DNA of 64,000 nt from Solea solea. Lineage: Eukaryota; Chordata; Actinopteri; Pleuronectiformes; Soleidae. Where the stretch lies: assembly GCF_958295425.1 (NCBI RefSeq), contig NC_081144.1, forward strand, positions 20,746,853 to 20,810,852, given 5' to 3'. Shown piece by piece: positions 1 through 11,277 of the stretch (position 1 is the stretch's first letter; every line of letters begins with the position of its first letter). The notes beneath the pieces are model-generated. The model saw only the letters and a program-made list of their open reading frames with translations. It made no database searches and was not told the DNA's origin. The position numbers were made by a program, and so were the translations under genes.

Positions 1-218
1 TTATAAGATAATACAGTGTATGATGTGACATATGATCTAAAACAGCACTCAAACAGAGCAGCATCATACGGCCCTGAGTCCTGTTATCAGAAGAGCAATT
101 TAAAAAATAAAGAAAAGTAGTGCTGTCTGTCTTTCAACAGCTTATTCTTCAAAGTTGGAAGAAGAGATCAAATATTCGACTCCCCCGCTGAATATCGATA
201 CTGCATCATGGTGTAAAA

Positions 219-300
219 CAGGGGTCTCAAACTCTAATAACTTAGAGGGCCAATGAGCATCTAGTCTGGTCAAGAGGGTCAGTTATGTGAAGAAAGTGAC
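219..300 (+). mobile_element. hAT-like transposon end, degraded
   Basis: The sequence CAGGGGTCTCAAACTC at 219-234, followed by a GGGCCAATGAGC-like stretch, resembles the terminal inverted repeat of fish hAT elements that begin CAGGGGTGTCAAACTC and continue into GGGCC-rich sequence. The opposite end and an 8-base target duplication were not located, and no transposase frame is present. This is probably a non-autonomous or truncated relic. The call rests on motif memory only. Confidence 0.5.
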
Positions 301-734
301 TGTTCAGTAGTGGTGAGAGATATGTAACTTAAAATCATACTAATCACACTAATCCAGGGATATTCATGATGATATTTCACAGAATTTCAAAGTAAAAGTC
401 TTACGTTCACAATAATAAGAAACAATTATGATGCAAAATGAAATGGAATAAAAAATGATCATATCATCTGTAATAAAACACTAACACTTTAGTAAAACAC
501 TAAACAAGCTCATGTACAGTACATACATTAAATGAATTAATTATACAATGTCATTATTAATATTATTATTATTACAAATATTGCTCACTGTTTATGACAA
601 TATAGCTATAACAAGCACATTTCGTATTACATTCCATTTATATTCTGGCTGTGCCTCTGCAATAATAATTGAATTCAATTTATTTAAGTTAAAGTGCAAA
701 AGGTCTGTATTTACGTAGTGGTTTTCCAGTCTTG

Positions 735-945
735 ATGACCACAAGTGGCTTTACACTTTACATAATTTTTGCCATTCACCCACTCACAGTCATTTACTCA
801 CACTTTTATCACACAATTTTCATACACATTCACATGTAGCTGGCACAGACGTCAGGAGCAATATGGGGTTAAGTGTCTTGCCCAAAGACACGTTGACATG
901 TAGACTAGCGGAGCCGGGAGCCGAACCCACAACCTTCCAATTAAA
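735..945 (+). repeat. Teleost interspersed repeat with tRNA-like 3' part
   Basis: A run of GGGGTTAAGTGTCTTGCCC, a GACACGTTGACATGTAG segment, and then GAGCCGAACCCACAACCTTCC is the familiar layout of a repeat that is very common in fish introns. The upstream part (about 735-840) has CATTCACCCACTCACA, which usually precedes it. The copy is diverged and has no coding capacity. Whether the family is best classed as a SINE or a small DNA element cannot be settled here. Confidence 0.55.
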
Positions 946-1194
946 AGCACTCTGAGGTGATATCAGGCTCTATTCAAGTGGCCAAGGATCATTTCCCAAC
1001 TTAGTTTTATTAATACATTAACTTTACAATCATCAAAGGTGAATAAAGTAATACACATACAGGCCAACGCTGTTGATTGTTGCACTCTGTTCACTATTTT
1101 ACCTCAAATGAAATACACATAGTCTAACATGTTCCAAAGAGAGTGACACACGGAAAGTCAGAACAAGGTCACTGCAGTGGATGCTTTACAATCA

Positions 1195-1614
1195 GTGTGT
1201 GTGTGTGTGTGTGCACCTGTTGTGTTTGAACCTGTGTGTGTTCGCGGTCACTGTGGCTATGGTGATAACGTGCTCTTCAGAGCGCCACATCCTCGGGAAC
1301 CACAGCATGGTGACCGCAGCTCCAATGGCCGATAATGGAGAGATCAGGGAGCTGAATAGTCGTCCTTTCTCCCTCTCTTTATCTGTCTCTCCATCTCCCT
1401 CTTCCTCTTTATTTCTGGGTTGAAGCTCATTAGTGGCGACAAGAGCGTTGTTGACCCTTCGCCTTACTCTGTGTCTCTCCCCTCTATCTCCCCTGCTTTC
1501 TTCCATGGCTTTCTCTCTCGCAGTCTCTTCTCCTTTCCCTTGATCTCACTTGCCCCACTCTTTCCCTCATCGCCCCATCATCATTCACCCAGCGAGAGTT
1601 TGGCAGGGGATTGT

Positions 1615-1652
<38 letters not shown>

Positions 1653-1800
1653 CTGTGTGTGTGTGTTTCGCCAGGGGCCAGCCTGTGCCTGTGTACAGCA
1701 AAGGTCTTCAGCAAGGACAACACAGGGGACTCTGTCCTTGTCCAACCCCCTGGAAATAGAACAAGTATGTGCATGTGAGTGTGTGTGTGTGTGTATGTGT
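1195..1800. repeat. Cluster of (GT)n microsatellites
   Basis: (GT)n tracts lie at about 1195-1213, 1612-1667 (the longest, interrupted once) and 1771-1800. The open frames rich in Cys-Val on one strand and His-Thr on the other at 1181-1859 are translations of these repeats and not genes. Confidence 0.9.
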
Positions 1801-2084
1801 GATATAAAGCTATGTACAGTGTCCTGAGTATGAGTTGTGTGTATTAATAATAATAACACGGTCAGAGGTCCAGCAGGCCAACAGGGACAAACTATATGGA
1901 GCCTATAAAAGCACTAATAAAAGACTACAGCAGGTCACCTTATGTTAGAGACCCAGTAAAGGATTGTTACACTGATTTACACCAAACCCGGTATAAACCC
2001 TTTGAATGAAGACACTAAATGCTCTCTTAAAATATAACATGAAATATGTTTAATGGCATATTTACTTCTGGTATAGGACTGAGG

Positions 2085-2405
2085 TTCACAGATGTCACCT
2101 GCTGCCGACCTTTGGACGGGCTGTCAATCACACTGGTGTCCCCTCATATGTGCCACGCTTTATTGTCTATTACCTCTAAATGGGATTATAATTTGCACAT
2201 ACACACATTAAGTCATTTGAGAAGCCAGCGTGTCTCGTTCGGACGCGGTCGGGCACCTTGTGTGTCTGTCAGACGATGCTGAGGGACGTTACAGAGCGGC
2301 AGTATGTGGCGCTCGGGATGAGAGCGGGTTGGAGAAGGTTTCCTGATGTTGTGAGTCAAGTGAGAAGTAGGTTCCTCTTCACATAGACTTCCATTCAGAC
2401 TGTGA
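2085..2405 (+). repeat. Dispersed repeat family A, copy 1
   Basis: A 21-base segment at 2121-2141 (CTGTCAATCACACTGGTGTC and one more C) recurs exactly at 40056-40076. In both places it is followed by a diverged block containing a TGTGTG/TGTGCC and AAATTGGAA/AAATGGGAT type motif. At 2350-2405 a GTCAAGTGAGAAGTAGG and CATAGACTTCCATTCAGA segment resembles the other part of a repeat common in fish introns. No coding potential is visible. The exact ends are uncertain. Confidence 0.55.
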
Positions 2406-4792
2406 TTGTGCTACGTGCCCTCTGTGTAAGCCTGTATGGGCTGCACTTATGTGTGAGACAGACCGTTACAGAGATCATTCACTGGTTAAACTGTTTTATC
2501 TGGTGAAATCACTGGGGCCATTTTCTTGACAGTATGTGTCAGAAGCAACAGGAGAACACAAGCCATTGTTACTGTAACTTCAGCTGACACTGTCACAGGG
2601 CACGGGCCCCCGGCCGTGGCTCTATCCACTGACTGTGTCTTGGATTGACTGACTGACGGCACAGAGGAGCACCGCTCACACATGTGACATCAAGACACAG
2701 ACGCATTTACATGTGCCTGACATCTGGGTGCACTTGATACATCTGTGGGTCTCTGTCGCGTCTCACATTCTCTCTGAAGATCAGTTAGCCGCAGTATGTG
2801 ACGCATGCAGTGCAGTGGCGATGGGGTCATCATCTGCAGTTATTGACTGACTGCTTTCTAGTTGTTTTCTGGGGATACATTTGATTAGGAATGAATGAAG
2901 AAAGAAAAGGCACTCAAAGAACACACTTTTCCACAATGTTCCATAAGTCCTGAATCTGGATTATCACTGAAATAAAAAATAATAACTTGGACCATTACCT
3001 GCATCCCTAAAAAAAACCTATCCAAATCTGTTGTTTACTTTTTGATTTATACTGCTCATAGATAAAAACAAACTGAATATCACACAGCATCGCTAAAGTC
3101 TGTTTTTTTGTTGTTTTTTTAAGCTGTTCTGTCACTTCTGTTTCATTTTATCTCAAAATACTGGAGCATTACCTCATCGCATCACTGTAAAAGGGAATGA
3201 TAGAGCAGGCAGACTGTAGGAATTACATGTCTACTAGGCACAACACAGCGAGCAGATGCCAAGTCTGTGTGAAGCCACATTTGTCTGCAGTGAAAACACG
3301 TCGACTGAACGCTCCACTGTGCCTCAATCTGAGCTGTTGACTCTATGGTAATGATGCAAGTCAGGCTAAACATAACAAACCATTAGCATCCTCAGCATGC
3401 CGGCAACAGCGATGGGAAGATGGCGATCTCACTTCTGTGGAAGGCAAAGGGAATGCAGATGAGTTTACAAGAGAGAGGCTGCCTGCTGTAAATAAATCAA
3501 AGGCCAACGATGCTCTATAGCAATTGACTATTAGAAACAATACGACTCTGCTTGAATTCTTAAGACTTTTGTTTTGGACATCAAGTGGACAGCAGTCTTG
3601 ATTTATGGCGAGGCAGAACAATACAGTAGAGATTTTTTTTTTGCCCCAGATTCTCATCCTAGTTGAGAAACCGCTATGACAGCATTTCGTCATTTATCTT
3701 TACGATCATGTGACCTCTTGATGCTTGCAACCCAGGAATATCATCCCGATAAAGGGAGGAAGGAAAGAAAGATGATCTCAGACAGCTGCAGGCATGTGCG
3801 AGCAACAAAAAGAAAAAGAACAACCCTCTGGGATAGAAATGATTTCCCATCAGTCAGTTTTTTGGGGAACTTTGAAAAAAAACAAAAACCCGATGAGGTA
3901 CATATGTGAACCTAGAGAAAAGAGGGGAAAAGAGTTAGTCGAAAAATAGAAAGGAAATGATTGAACAAAAATGGAATAGAAGTCTGGTTCTGCTCTGTCT
4001 TTATCAGAGGAAACAAGGGGGAACTGTGTGGCAGGGACCCAAGTCCAGGGTTCATACTGTTGCTGAGGCATGGCCATCTCTCTCTGTGCTCTATTACTTC
4101 TTCCTTCCCCTCCTGCCTTTCACCCTCTCTTGTGCTTTACTACCCCCCCCCCCCCCCATCATATCTGTCTCCATCGTCCCTGCATCACTTCACTTGCCTT
4201 CCATGAGTCCGCTTGCTCCCTACTTTGTCCTCCTTTCCTCCTCTCTGATTACTCTCAAAACATTCCCCAAAATTGAGAACACGTTTATGTAAATCATCCA
4301 AACGTATCGGCAGATATGTGCGTGTGCGTGTATGTGCATAGTCGTGTAATCATATTTGTGCATCTTTTAGTTTATTTTTTATACGTTTAAGGCTGAGGTG
4401 GAAAGGTCGCTGGATGTGACAAATTGCAACGGTGCTGACTCGGTGTGAGGGGCGTGGCTTAAACGTCAGTCAGTCGAGCTTATTGAATCGCTGAAGGGAC
4501 TCAAAACAGCTGCAAATGAAATCATCAGCTCTGCACTCAGAAATGCCGAGACGAATGTACCTCAAAGTAACACATGAAACAACCCTAACTGTCTTTCATA
4601 TTCTCCACGTTCAAGGATCAAATACGGGCTGACTAGAGAATTAAAGTCACCAGCTGTTCTCACATTGATGGCGGACGTGCTACACACTCACTCACTCGGT
4701 TCATATTCTAAAAACTCTTCATAAACTTGGACTAGGGTTCTTTTGGATGGACCCTCGTATGTATGTATGTGTGCAAATTAAGTTTGTAGGTT

Positions 4793-4943
4793 TGTGTGTG
4801 TGTGTGTGTGTATAATGACACTGTCGATTATCTCTGTTAGACAGGTGAACCTCCTGATGTGTACACAGCTATCAGAGGGTTTTTAATGACTTGCCTATTA
4901 TACACGCCCCCCAACACACACACACACACGCACACACACACAC
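4793..4943. repeat. (GT)n followed by (CA)n, inverted pair
   Basis: A (GT)n tract at 4793-4811 is followed about 100 bases later by a (CA)n tract at 4914-4943 interrupted by one CG. The two are complementary in inverted orientation and could form a hairpin in the nascent transcript. Confidence 0.85.
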
Positions 4944-5634
4944 GGTATATTCATAAATCAGATGTGACATATCAGCATATCGTGGTGTCTATATGCGACA
5001 CTTCAGTGATGGTATGCTAATCTGACCTATAATTTACTTTTCTGTCATTTCTCTGTCATCTGCAGTATGCTGCTCATGTCCCCCCCCCCCACCCGCCCCC
5101 CTCGTGTTTACTCCAGTTCCATTTGATTTACTCCCAGTATTGGCTTGTCTCTTATTAGAAACTACACTGCCAAAGCTGTATACAAAGAGATCGATATTTA
5201 AAACATTAGCAAACAGCTGTTCACTCATTCAAAACATGCTGAGAGGCTAAATTGCCTCGGTTGTCGTCATGTACTGAAATAATCAAAGGAGGACCGCGCG
5301 GAGGAGAGAAAACACTCGTCACAGAAGACCAGCTTCGATTCGATTAGTTGTTGTTTTAAAAAAAAAAAAAGAAAAAAAGAAAAAGTCCTAAAAAGTGAGT
5401 CCAGGAAAGTTAATTTTCCTAACAACGGCCATTAATTTCACACCATTTCTCACTAAATCTGCAGCAGTCTGGCCTCGCTCCAGCACCATAAAATGTCTAC
5501 TAAGTGGTGGGGGAGATTGAAAACCTCCCCCTTATTTAGGAATTAATGTTAGTTTAATGAGAGAGGGGATTTTTAAAGGTGTTGATGTGTGAGTTAATGG
5601 CTTTCTCTCCTTCTACCCCACTCTCACACCCCAG

Positions 5635-5817
5635 CCGCTGCAGATTGACGATAACTTCTGCGGCCAGGACTTCAACCAGCCTTTAGGGGGCACCACCCCC
5701 ATCGAGGGCATCCCCCTTTATGTGGACAAGGACGACGGAATGACGTCTGTGGCGGCCTATAATTACCGTGGACACACTGTGGCGTTCACTGGCACTCGCA
5801 GCGGACGGATGAAGAAG
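5635..5817 (+). CDS. plxna1: Plexin-A receptor, internal exon in the Sema domain
   Basis: This exon encodes 61 residues of a plexin-A semaphorin receptor, a single-pass membrane protein whose extracellular Sema beta-propeller binds class 3/6 semaphorins (class 3 together with neuropilins) in axon guidance. The translation opens [19 protein letters not shown] and later has [12 protein letters not shown] and [11 protein letters not shown]. These are hallmarks of the A-type Sema domain: a conserved disulfide Cys in FCG and the late-blade GT(R/K)SG strand. The exon is bounded by a pyrimidine-rich acceptor ending CACACCCCAG (AG at 5633-5634) and a GTAGGC donor at 5818. Its length is divisible by three and both junctions are phase 0. 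From the family layout it covers very roughly residues 400-460 of a protein near 1,900 residues. The VDKDDG and [10 protein letters not shown] pattern fits plexin-A1 best, as I recall the family. plxna3 is the alternative, and plxna2/plxna4 fit less well. The gene is partial in this window. Confidence 0.93.
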
Positions 5818-6977
5818 GTAGGCGTCCTGTGTGTTTCTATGTGTGTGTGTTTTGTTGTCTTTTCCCTGGTTGTTCTGTGATTAACTGCGGTGAATAGTAA
5901 ATAAAACATAGGTTGAAAGGAAAACGTGAGGCGGCTGCAGCAGCGGCAGCAGCAGCGGAGATAGTGATAGTGTCTGTGCGTGCGTGGGTGTGTTTGTTTC
6001 TTCTTTGAAGGATATGAGGAGTGGAGTTCATGCTGCTAGACTAGTCTGGAGCTGTGTGCATTTTATCTTGCCGAGTGTTGCTTGGTGGTCCACTCACCGG
6101 ATTGTCAAGAGCCTTGAAGGGTTTTCTGAGTAGTTTTAAGGTGGGGGAAGATGATCTCTTAGGTTTCTCCTGAGTACCTTTAAAAAAATTCTAAGTTGTG
6201 TGTGTGGTACCCCTGTTGAGTAGACCACCTGGTGTGTGTGCCAATCAGCTGCTTCTTCACTCGGGATCCCGCTGAGCTGCTGTGTTTCGTCTTCTCTTTC
6301 CTCTTTTTTCCCCTTACTTCCACTATTCCTCTGCAGGACACGTGCGTGTGTGTCCATGTGGCTGACTCCAAAGACTGAGTAGATAATCACCCGAGGATAA
6401 GATCTGCTATATCTGTTATATAAAAAGACATGAAAATGCATTTAAATGCATAGTGTGTCATTTCTGCCTCTCTGTGGGTCTCTCGGTTGAAACAATATCA
6501 AAAGACCCAGTTTGATGACGTCAGGCTATAGCATGGGATCATGGGAATCTGAAAACGGCAAGAGATCTATTAGTGACAAATACACACGATACATTTGACA
6601 ACGAAGACAACACACTTGGTAACTCGTAGTTCAGAATGTTTTCATCCTCAAACGGATGTAAACCATAACCTACTTATTTCTATTGATTTAAACACGCTAT
6701 AAAATGTTAGTCTTGCCCTATTTTTTAAACATTTCAATACATAAATGTTATATCCTTAGTGTCATTGGAATTAAACTTTTAAAAGTTTAAAAGAAAATGT
6801 TCTCCAGGGTTTCTTAAGAGTTCTCTTTCAAGTCCACTATCATCTATTGCAATGACTTTGTGTTTCCTCTTTTCTCTCCGTCACATTCTATTTAAAATGC
6901 TCCTGAAATATTCAGCTTCTACAGCGTTTAAGCATCAGCTCAGTGTCTTTCTCTACTAGAATGCACAACACACACAA

Positions 6978-6981
<4 letters not shown>

Positions 6982-7014
<33 letters not shown>

Positions 7015-7120
7015 TCCTTACATAGCTTCCTGTCTCTTGTGTTTTGCTAAGTCGACTGAAACCTAGCCCACTAGTCCTTGCACCTGACCCCTGGACTATA
7101 TCTGTGTGTGTGTGTGTGTG
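6982..7120. repeat. (CA)n and (GT)n inverted microsatellite pair
   Basis: An uninterrupted (CA)15 tract at 6982-7011 is followed by (GT)9 at 7103-7120, about 90 bases away and in complementary orientation. Confidence 0.9.
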
Positions 7121-7861
7121 CAGACAGATGATTTGTGTGTTTGTGGAGTATGTGGGGTCAGCAGATCCTGGATGATATCCCACTGATCGGAATTCCATTT
7201 CCGCTCAGCCGGCGAGTCTTCCTGTGCTCCGGGATGAAAGGAGGAAGGTGAATATGGAGGTGGAGGCTGCTGCTGGTGTCCCTGCACAGATCAATGCAGC
7301 TGCTGCAGTAACACACAGGCAGGGAAATGACGAGAGAGGGCTACAATTACGATAAATCAGCAGAGTCCCGAGCTATGGGCAGTTTATGAGGCTACTACAT
7401 TTGTTGGTGCCGGTGACGTCTCTTTCAAATGACATGCGTTTGAGAGCAACTGTTAACCTGGATTTGTACAAAACAAAATTGAAGACCGAAGAAAAAAGAG
7501 GGGATGCAGTTTGGATCAGGAAAGGACAAAGTAGGCCGAGGCAGATGGAGAGAGATGGTCACGGGCCACATGGTTTTATTGCTATTCATTGGGAGTTAAA
7601 CTGTGCTCCTTGGTCTAATGAAATGTAAAGTTGCAGAGTATTGATGTATACACATGTGCACACGCACACACACACACACACACACACACTCATTAGAATT
7701 CGTAGAATGTGACTGTTGCTAAATGTGTGTTCGCCTGCGTGGACATGTCTCGGCTGCACGACTCCCTGCATCGATTGATCTATGAATATATAATCACTAG
7801 TGTAAATCTTAATCCTAGGCAGTCCATTCGATAAGTGTTGGCAGCTTTGTATTTGTCTGTT

Positions 7862-7918
7862 TGTGTGTGTGTGTGTGTTTTTGAGGGAGAGAAGGAGAGA
7901 GAGAGAGAGAGAGAGAGA
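7862..7918. repeat. Adjacent (GT)n and (GA)n tracts
   Basis: GT dinucleotides at 7862-7878 run via a short T/G/A linker into a (GA)12 tract at 7895-7918. The GA part is a homopurine segment. Confidence 0.9.
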
Positions 7919-8235
7919 CAGATCGAGCTTTGATTTACTCTGTATAGTGTATGGTGCTTTACGTCAGCCCAATCGAAGACATTGACTGAGCCAAGGCTCA
8001 TTTATGCACAGCATTAGATGCATATTCAGAATCAGACAGAGCCTTCTGTTCACACCCTGTGTTCATTTCCTTCATTTTTGTGCACTTCCTCTTCAAGCTT
8101 ACAGATAATATTGATGAAACAACAGATGACTGTTGGATACAGGGACACCTGTATCACCTCACTGTAGACCAATATTACATGTTTAAGTTTACATTTTAGA
8201 CTACATATAGTTTTCAATCAGATTAAGGACTTTAT

Positions 8236-8600
8236 GATCACCAACAACATATTCACAAAGTTCCAGTCTGGTGTCTTAGCCAATCGCTGTACTGAGACGC
8301 CGCTAGACGGTCTCACAGTTAATCTCTGCATCAATAAACTGTATTGGCTTTCCTTGATTTGAGTGCAGCCTTTGACACATTGGATCACTCTTCTTTTAGA
8401 TTCTATATAGACTGTACCACCACATACAGTAGTCTTGTCCAGTTCCATTTTTAAGTCATTTGAAGTGTATCTCACCAGCAGATAATTCTTTGTAAGAGTC
8501 AATGTATCTTCATCCAAAAGTGGTTCATTTAACTTTGGTGTTCCCCAAGGCTCAATTTCAGGCCCCATACTTTTCAATGTTTTAACTTCATCAGGAGTTA
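8236..8600 (+). mobile_element. LINE reverse-transcriptase relic (L2/Rex1-like)
   Basis: The + strand carries recognisable pieces of a non-LTR retrotransposon reverse transcriptase in the right order. From 8236 one frame reads ITNNIFTKFQSG, followed by a TET core, matching the usual FQSGFR...STETAL block. A second frame at 8353 reads LDLSAAFDTLDH, the conserved catalytic-aspartate block. The first frame resumes with GVPQGSISGPILF at 8537. Frameshifts, internal deletions and stops (for example a TAA near 8453) separate the blocks, and the YADD block is missing. It is a dead 5'- and 3'-truncated copy. The 137-codon open frame on the minus strand over 8218-8631 is its antisense shadow. The clade assignment is tentative. 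Confidence 0.85.
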
Positions 8601-8639
8601 TGGCTTGCGTTTGAACTGTAATCACTGGCACTAAGCCTG

Positions 8640-10185
8640 TCCATCCAGATTAAAAAAAAAAGTTGTTATTTTAAGCTTATCTCTTATCTAAGCCCACATT
8701 TCATCACATTGCTTAAAAACGCAAGCCAATTCAAAGGACACATGAAACTATGTGGGCTGGAGCGGTTATATCTTTTGAAATAGATTCATCTTTTTTATGT
8801 AAAGGCAGCCTAAATGAGCCTTAAGAAACATTTCCAGTACTTACATTAAGTTAATGACCATCTTTTTTTATAGGTTTTCTCTGAGCACCGTGTAAAGACT
8901 AAAATGAGTCCGCTTTATTTGTTGTCCTTGTAGGCTGCTGTGTGGATTTTGCGCCATGTCACATTAGCATTCTGTTGGTAAAGTCTGTTTATGGTGGTTA
9001 TTGGTTTAATGTGGCACAGTGGAGGACATCTGATTAAGAACCCCTTGTTAAAATGAAGGCTCATTTCTGTGTTTTAATGGCACAGTATGGCCTTTGTTAG
9101 GCTACAGTTGTTGTTATTAGAAAGAAGACTGCAGACGATGACAGAATACTAGCTCTGCATATACGTGCTCATCTGCATGTCAGACTTTTAGATATATAAT
9201 CATTATGATGTAGAATGTACAACACGCAATGTAGGACGTGCATGATAAATATGAGCAGAGCTACAACAATTAATCAATGGAATGATAAGAGTGGTTTTAC
9301 AGCTATTTTATTATCATAATTAATTATTTTGGTCAATTTAGGAATATGAACGTCATCATCATTAATCAAGAAATGAATCACCACATAATAAAGATGCTTA
9401 ATGAGAACAGTATAGTTGCAACTAGGGATGGCTTGAAATCACTTTTTTTTGCATCCGCTTCCTGCGTCAGAATTATTATTCTACCATTTGCTGTTGTTTA
9501 TTTCAGATGTTTCAGCCGCAGCAAAGAAGTGTCTGTAGCCAAAAACTATAGTTACAATCTCAAACGTGTGGAGTGTACTGTAGATGAGGTGTAGGTGGCG
9601 AATTTGTTTGCAATAAGTGCCGCATTGTGCTCAGTTTACCAGATAAAAACCCGGAAATCCTTTAATTCACCTCATGTTGTCGCCTCTTTTGTCTACCTGG
9701 GAGAACAAGGCACTAGCGCCACATCAGGGGAGATGAAAAGAGCCCCTCAACAGCCTGATGTATTTCCAGGTTTCAGAAGAAATAGGCAGCCAAGACAGAC
9801 GAGAGAGAGAGGAAGAGAGAGATTTACTGAGAAGTGTGAAGGTGCATGTGTGTGTGTATGTGGGAGGAGGGATGGTTTCATGTCATTTCATCATTTCCCT
9901 GCTAGCAGCAAATCCAATTACTTTACCCATCTTTTCTATCTTGGAAGATAGCCTGAGTGACAGGATTGGAGTACAGCACTACTGAGGTAATTGTGCCAAC
10001 AGGTTGACTGACACATTGCTGGCACTTCACTACCTTGAGACAAGGAGGCTGGTTAGACTTGGGGGTCTTCTCAGAGCTGCTGAGGGGGACCAGGAGTTCA
10101 CCTGCTCCTTCGATCGTACGTCCCTTCCACTCAAATTCACTCTCTGGCAGGTTTTGTGTCACAGCAGTGATTTACAGAGTATCCG
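8640..10185. other. Intron with no gene recognised
   Basis: The sequence from 8650 to 9250 is mixed composition without clear repeats or exon signals. A degraded transposon-like piece lies at 9252-9340. The open frames at 9346-10258 have no family similarity. The frame near 9595-9951 is partly a purine-rich GAGAGA stretch (9800-9825) and a GT tract (9848-9860). Confidence 0.65.
9252..9340 (+). repeat. Degraded teleost DNA-transposon-like piece
   Basis: The AGCTACAACAATTAATCAAT motif near 9259, followed by TTATTATCATAATTAATTAT and TTTTGGTCAATTT, resembles a widespread fish element that begins GAGCTGCAACGATTAATCGA. The copy is short and diverged, and no terminal repeats or target duplication could be set. 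Confidence 0.4.
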
Positions 10186-10214
10186 TCCATCCATCCATCC
10201 ATCCATCCATCCAT
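10186..10214. repeat. (CCAT)n tetranucleotide microsatellite
   Basis: About seven copies of CCAT/ATCC are present in tandem. The Pro-Ser-Ile-His repeats in overlapping open frames are translations of this tract. Confidence 0.92.
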
Positions 10215-10589
10215 ACCTAAGCATATCACCTGTATTACAGTTTGTGTACACTATCTGATGCTATACAAGTGAAACATCTTTCACTGCTTGTCAAATCTAT
10301 TTAATATATGTTTAATATTTATATTAAAAGAGGTGCAATGCACTGTTTCCAATCTATTTGCTTTGTAAGCTTAAAAAGATTATTCATTTGGGGCCCCTTT
10401 TCCCTTTTACTTTTCATTTATTCTTTACCATGTCCACCATTTAAATCACCTTATGGAGGTTCAATGGTCAAATGATCATTTACAAAAAAATAAGGGCATA
10501 TCATTTCAGTTGTAGCATAGTATATAGACCTAGCTGTATGTATTATAGTGTGTTGAATGTCATTAGAAGGGGTGCTTTTCCCCACAATA

Positions 10590-10685
10590 GCAAGATTTTT
10601 ACTTTAGGGTACTTTAAGTGTATTTCCCTGCACTGTTGGAGTACTTTTACTGCAGTTACAGAGCTGAGTTCCACTTCCACCACTG
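10590..10685 (-). mobile_element. hAT-like end, CAGTGGTGGAA type
   Basis: Read on the minus strand from 10685, the sequence starts CAGTGGTGGAAGTGGAACTC and continues with AGTAAAAGTACTCCAAC. This resembles the end of a fish hAT-type family that starts CAGTGGTGGAAAGTAACT and is rich in AGTACTT motifs. The other end was not found. The call is motif-based. Confidence 0.45.
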
Positions 10686-10861
10686 AGCAGCTCCCAGAAG
10701 AGTCATTATCATTTCTATAGCTCTCTGATTATTTTATTAGAATAACTGATAGAGACCGTAACATATAAAACTATCCAGAGAAGAGAGAGAAAGTGGAGAG
10801 GAGTAAAGCTAAAAAGAATCGTCAAAGCCTGTAATATAAATCAGATTTAGACTTGGATTGA

Positions 10862-10910
10862 ACTAATGCCCCATTAGAGGGGTCCTGCCCTCGGGTTGGG
10901 AACCACTTGT
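10862..10910 (-). mobile_element. hAT-like end, GTGGTTCCCAACC type
   Basis: On the minus strand the segment reads AAGTGGTTCCCAACCCGAGG and then GCAGGACCCCTCTAATGGGG. This is the familiar start of hAT elements of the CAGTGGTTCCCAACCTGGGG type. Only about 50 bases are recognisable. Confidence 0.5.
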
Positions 10911-11029
10911 GTAAGCAGTGTACCAAGCAGCGCACCAGCTCTTCAAATCCAAATATCTAGGGAATGAGCGAGCGTCAGATCTCCTCCTGGAGTTTCAGAT
11001 GGCTGTGCGTGTATCGGCTCTTGAAAGCT

Positions 11030-11165
11030 TAGCAGTGAAACTAGCTGTCAGAATGATTAAGCTTAATCAGGAAACATGGGATGAGAGGTAATTTAGCATG
11101 TGAATGCTAATTAGCACTAGCATTTAGACTGGCAGATGATGATTGAAGGAGCGCATCGGCGGCTC
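11030..11165. promoter_or_regulatory. Candidate intronic enhancer with homeodomain palindromes
   Basis: A perfect 16-base palindrome TGATTAAGCTTAATCA lies at 11054-11069, and a perfect 12-base palindrome TGCTAATTAGCA at 11105-11116. Both contain paired TAAT cores, the former as TAATC (bicoid/Otx-like) and the latter as TAATTA (Hox/Lim-like). The stretch is free of simple repeats. This makes a plausible developmental enhancer inside a guidance-receptor gene, but conservation cannot be tested from one sequence. Confidence 0.3.
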
Positions 11166-11242
11166 AGTCTGGTTAAATGGCAAAAACACTGAGTTGGTAG
11201 AGATGATTGATAATCTGTGGTTTGGCCACTGTCTGTTTCCCT

Positions 11243-11246
<4 letters not shown>

Positions 11247-11275
<29 letters not shown>
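11247..11275. repeat. (GT)n microsatellite
   Basis: About 14 uninterrupted GT units are present. The His-Thr repeats of minus-strand open frames at 11117-11413 come from this tract. Confidence 0.93.

Positions 11276-11277
<2 letters not shown>

Larger units (their letters stand above)
1..5634 (+). other. 3' part of the intron upstream of the first plexin exon
   Basis: No coding exon was recognised in this stretch. It is assigned to the plexin gene because the exon starting at 5635 has a 3' splice site and continues an open frame from an exon outside the window. It holds a hAT-like end (219), a degraded tRNA-like interspersed repeat (735-945), GT microsatellites (1195-1800), a family A repeat copy (2085-2405), a C15 run near 4143 and a GT/CA pair (4793-4943). 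The last 230 bases (5400-5634) are free of simple repeats and contain several TAAT cores. The short open frames here lack family similarity and splice support. Confidence 0.75.
5818..8235. other. First part of the large intron, no gene seen
   Basis: Just after the donor there is a short GCAGC/GGCAGC-rich stretch (about 5930-5960). CA tracts occur at 6982-7011 and 7665-7689, GT at 7103-7120, and a GT then GA pair at 7862-7918. The remaining sequence is unique-looking AT-rich intron with no recognisable exon. The open frames at 6956-7287 and 7586-8001 derive from the simple repeats. Confidence 0.75.

Noticed and set aside
1181..1859. Several 60-104 codon frames
   Set aside because: Overlapping frames on both strands over GT microsatellites and CT-rich sequence.
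8218..8631. 137-codon minus-strand open frame
   Set aside because: Antisense shadow of a LINE reverse-transcriptase relic on the + strand.
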